Positions 15,105 to 15,452 of a stretch of 15,452 bases of DNA are shown here, in pieces (the stretch's first letter is position 1; every line of letters starts with the position of its first letter). Both the position numbers and the translations under genes were made by a program. The stretch lies in the NCBI GenBank assembly GCA_023433855.1, contig JAEYTV010000429.1:1-15452 (forward strand). The letters are read 5' to 3'. The notes under the pieces are model-generated. The model was not told the DNA's origin. It did no database searches and saw nothing but the letters and a program-made list of their open reading frames with translations. The DNA is from Pseudomonadota bacterium (lineage in GTDB: Bacteria > Pseudomonadota > Alphaproteobacteria > Rhizobiales > Rhizobiaceae).

Positions 15105-15386
15105 CCGGAGGGACACGCCTTCTCCTCGATGAGCTGCGACCGTGAGAATTCTTCGAGGAGGTATCCCGTAATCGGCCAGGCTGCACAGATGGCTGTCGCG
15201 CTCTCCGACCGTCCCGTCGAGTAGATGCCGCAATTTCGTCTGGGCGTCTTCAGACGTGATGCCAGGGGACCGCACGAAGGCAACGAATGCCCGCCGCTCT
15301 GCCCCCCTGTGCGCTCAGCGGCGACGACATCGACCGGAACACCGGATGCGTTGAACGAGGCTTCATCAGCCCCGACAGCGGCGTCG
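15105..15386 (-). pseudogene. Frameshifted remnant of a small conserved-looking protein
   Basis: A coding signal on the minus strand passes between frames. One frame gives RRAFVAFVRSPGITSEDAQT then KLRHLLDGTVGERDSHLCSL followed by ADYG. It continues naturally, one base out of frame near 15164, as YLLEEFSRSQLIEE. Upstream, VGADEASFNASGVPVDVVAA lies in another frame and joins at about 15314, just where the first frame has a stop. Joined, these would form one short protein of about 90 residues. The upstream end abuts the insertion sequence end at 15387, so the original start is probably cut away. I cannot name the protein. The reading depends on my judgement of coding appearance. Confidence 0.4.
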
Positions 15387-15452
15387 TGTTGATTGCCACT
15401 GAGAATTGACCCGGCGTGGCCTGATATTTCCATTGAGAATTGACCCATGTTC
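15387..15452. mobile_element. Terminal part of an IS21-family insertion sequence, continuing past the right edge
   Basis: The sequence from TGTTGATTGCC (15387) shows two copies of CCA(C/T)TGAGAATTGACCC, at 15396-15412 and 15430-15446, 34 bases apart. A TG terminus followed by repeated transposase-binding sites is the structure of IS21-family ends, and the CACTGAGAATTGACCC motif is familiar from rhizobial members. The transposase genes (istA/istB type) would lie right of the window and are not seen. Duplicated target bases cannot be checked without the other end. Confidence 0.65.

Noticed and set aside
15005..15145. A 46-codon plus-strand frame (MVGRMICFTGRALEVTEAIE and on to DELRP)
   Set aside because: The composition looks rather coding, but it has no ribosome-binding site, overlaps the minus-strand remnant at its end, and I recognise no family. 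It could be another decayed fragment.
14651..15386. CRISPR array
   Set aside because: The repeats at 14826-14976 are contiguous 21-bp units without unique spacers, and no cas genes are present.
14741..15448. A 235-codon minus-strand open frame reaching into the insertion sequence
   Set aside because: It would begin within the IS end repeats and crosses the decayed gene and the phased repeats; only parts of it look like coding sequence.

Overview
The window looks like an alphaproteobacterial replicon, most likely from the order containing the rhizobia. The reasons are high-GC coding sequence over the left 11.4 kb, a promoter matching the EcfG/RpoE2 general-stress consensus, and a gene set typical of that group (two-part transglutaminase/DUF2126 protein, YddA/BacA-like transporter, DUF1003, DUF2243, DUF1328). 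All assignments are from reading the sequence; no database search was possible.

Left part (1-11.4 kb), chromosome-like. A large transglutaminase-family protein runs leftward off the window edge (1-1514). Divergent from it is a two-gene unit: a YddA-type ABC protein with fused membrane and nucleotide-binding domains (1821-3617), then one base later a DUF1003 membrane protein. The striking point is that the ATPase domain of the ABC protein has lost its Walker A lysine, signature motif, catalytic glutamate and H-loop histidine while remaining full length and open. Leftward genes follow: a DUF2243 membrane protein with an extra C-terminal domain and a UvrD-type helicase. Next is a rightward fbpABC-type ferric iron uptake operon (7468-11153): binding protein with visible iron ligands, double-domain permease, and a fully canonical ATPase. 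A 57-residue DUF1328 membrane protein follows, behind a good EcfG-type stress promoter.

Junction (11.4-11.7 kb). Two intrinsic terminators face leftward. Between the second one and the integrase lies an 18-bp sequence that reads on the minus strand like the last bases of a tRNA including CCA. This is a likely attachment site of an integrated element.

Right part (11.7-15.45 kb), mobile DNA. A tyrosine integrase is preceded by six small leftward genes. Adjacent genes overlap by 1 or 4 bases, except that a short gap precedes the integrase. None of the six has a recognised function; several are short, helical and possibly related to each other. Upstream of this operon (14.7-15.0 kb) is a dense set of dyads and two sets of 21-bp phased repeats, looking like an operator or iteron region, or else like a heptad-coding gene. 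Further right is a frameshifted gene remnant abutting the end of an IS21-family insertion sequence that continues past the right edge.
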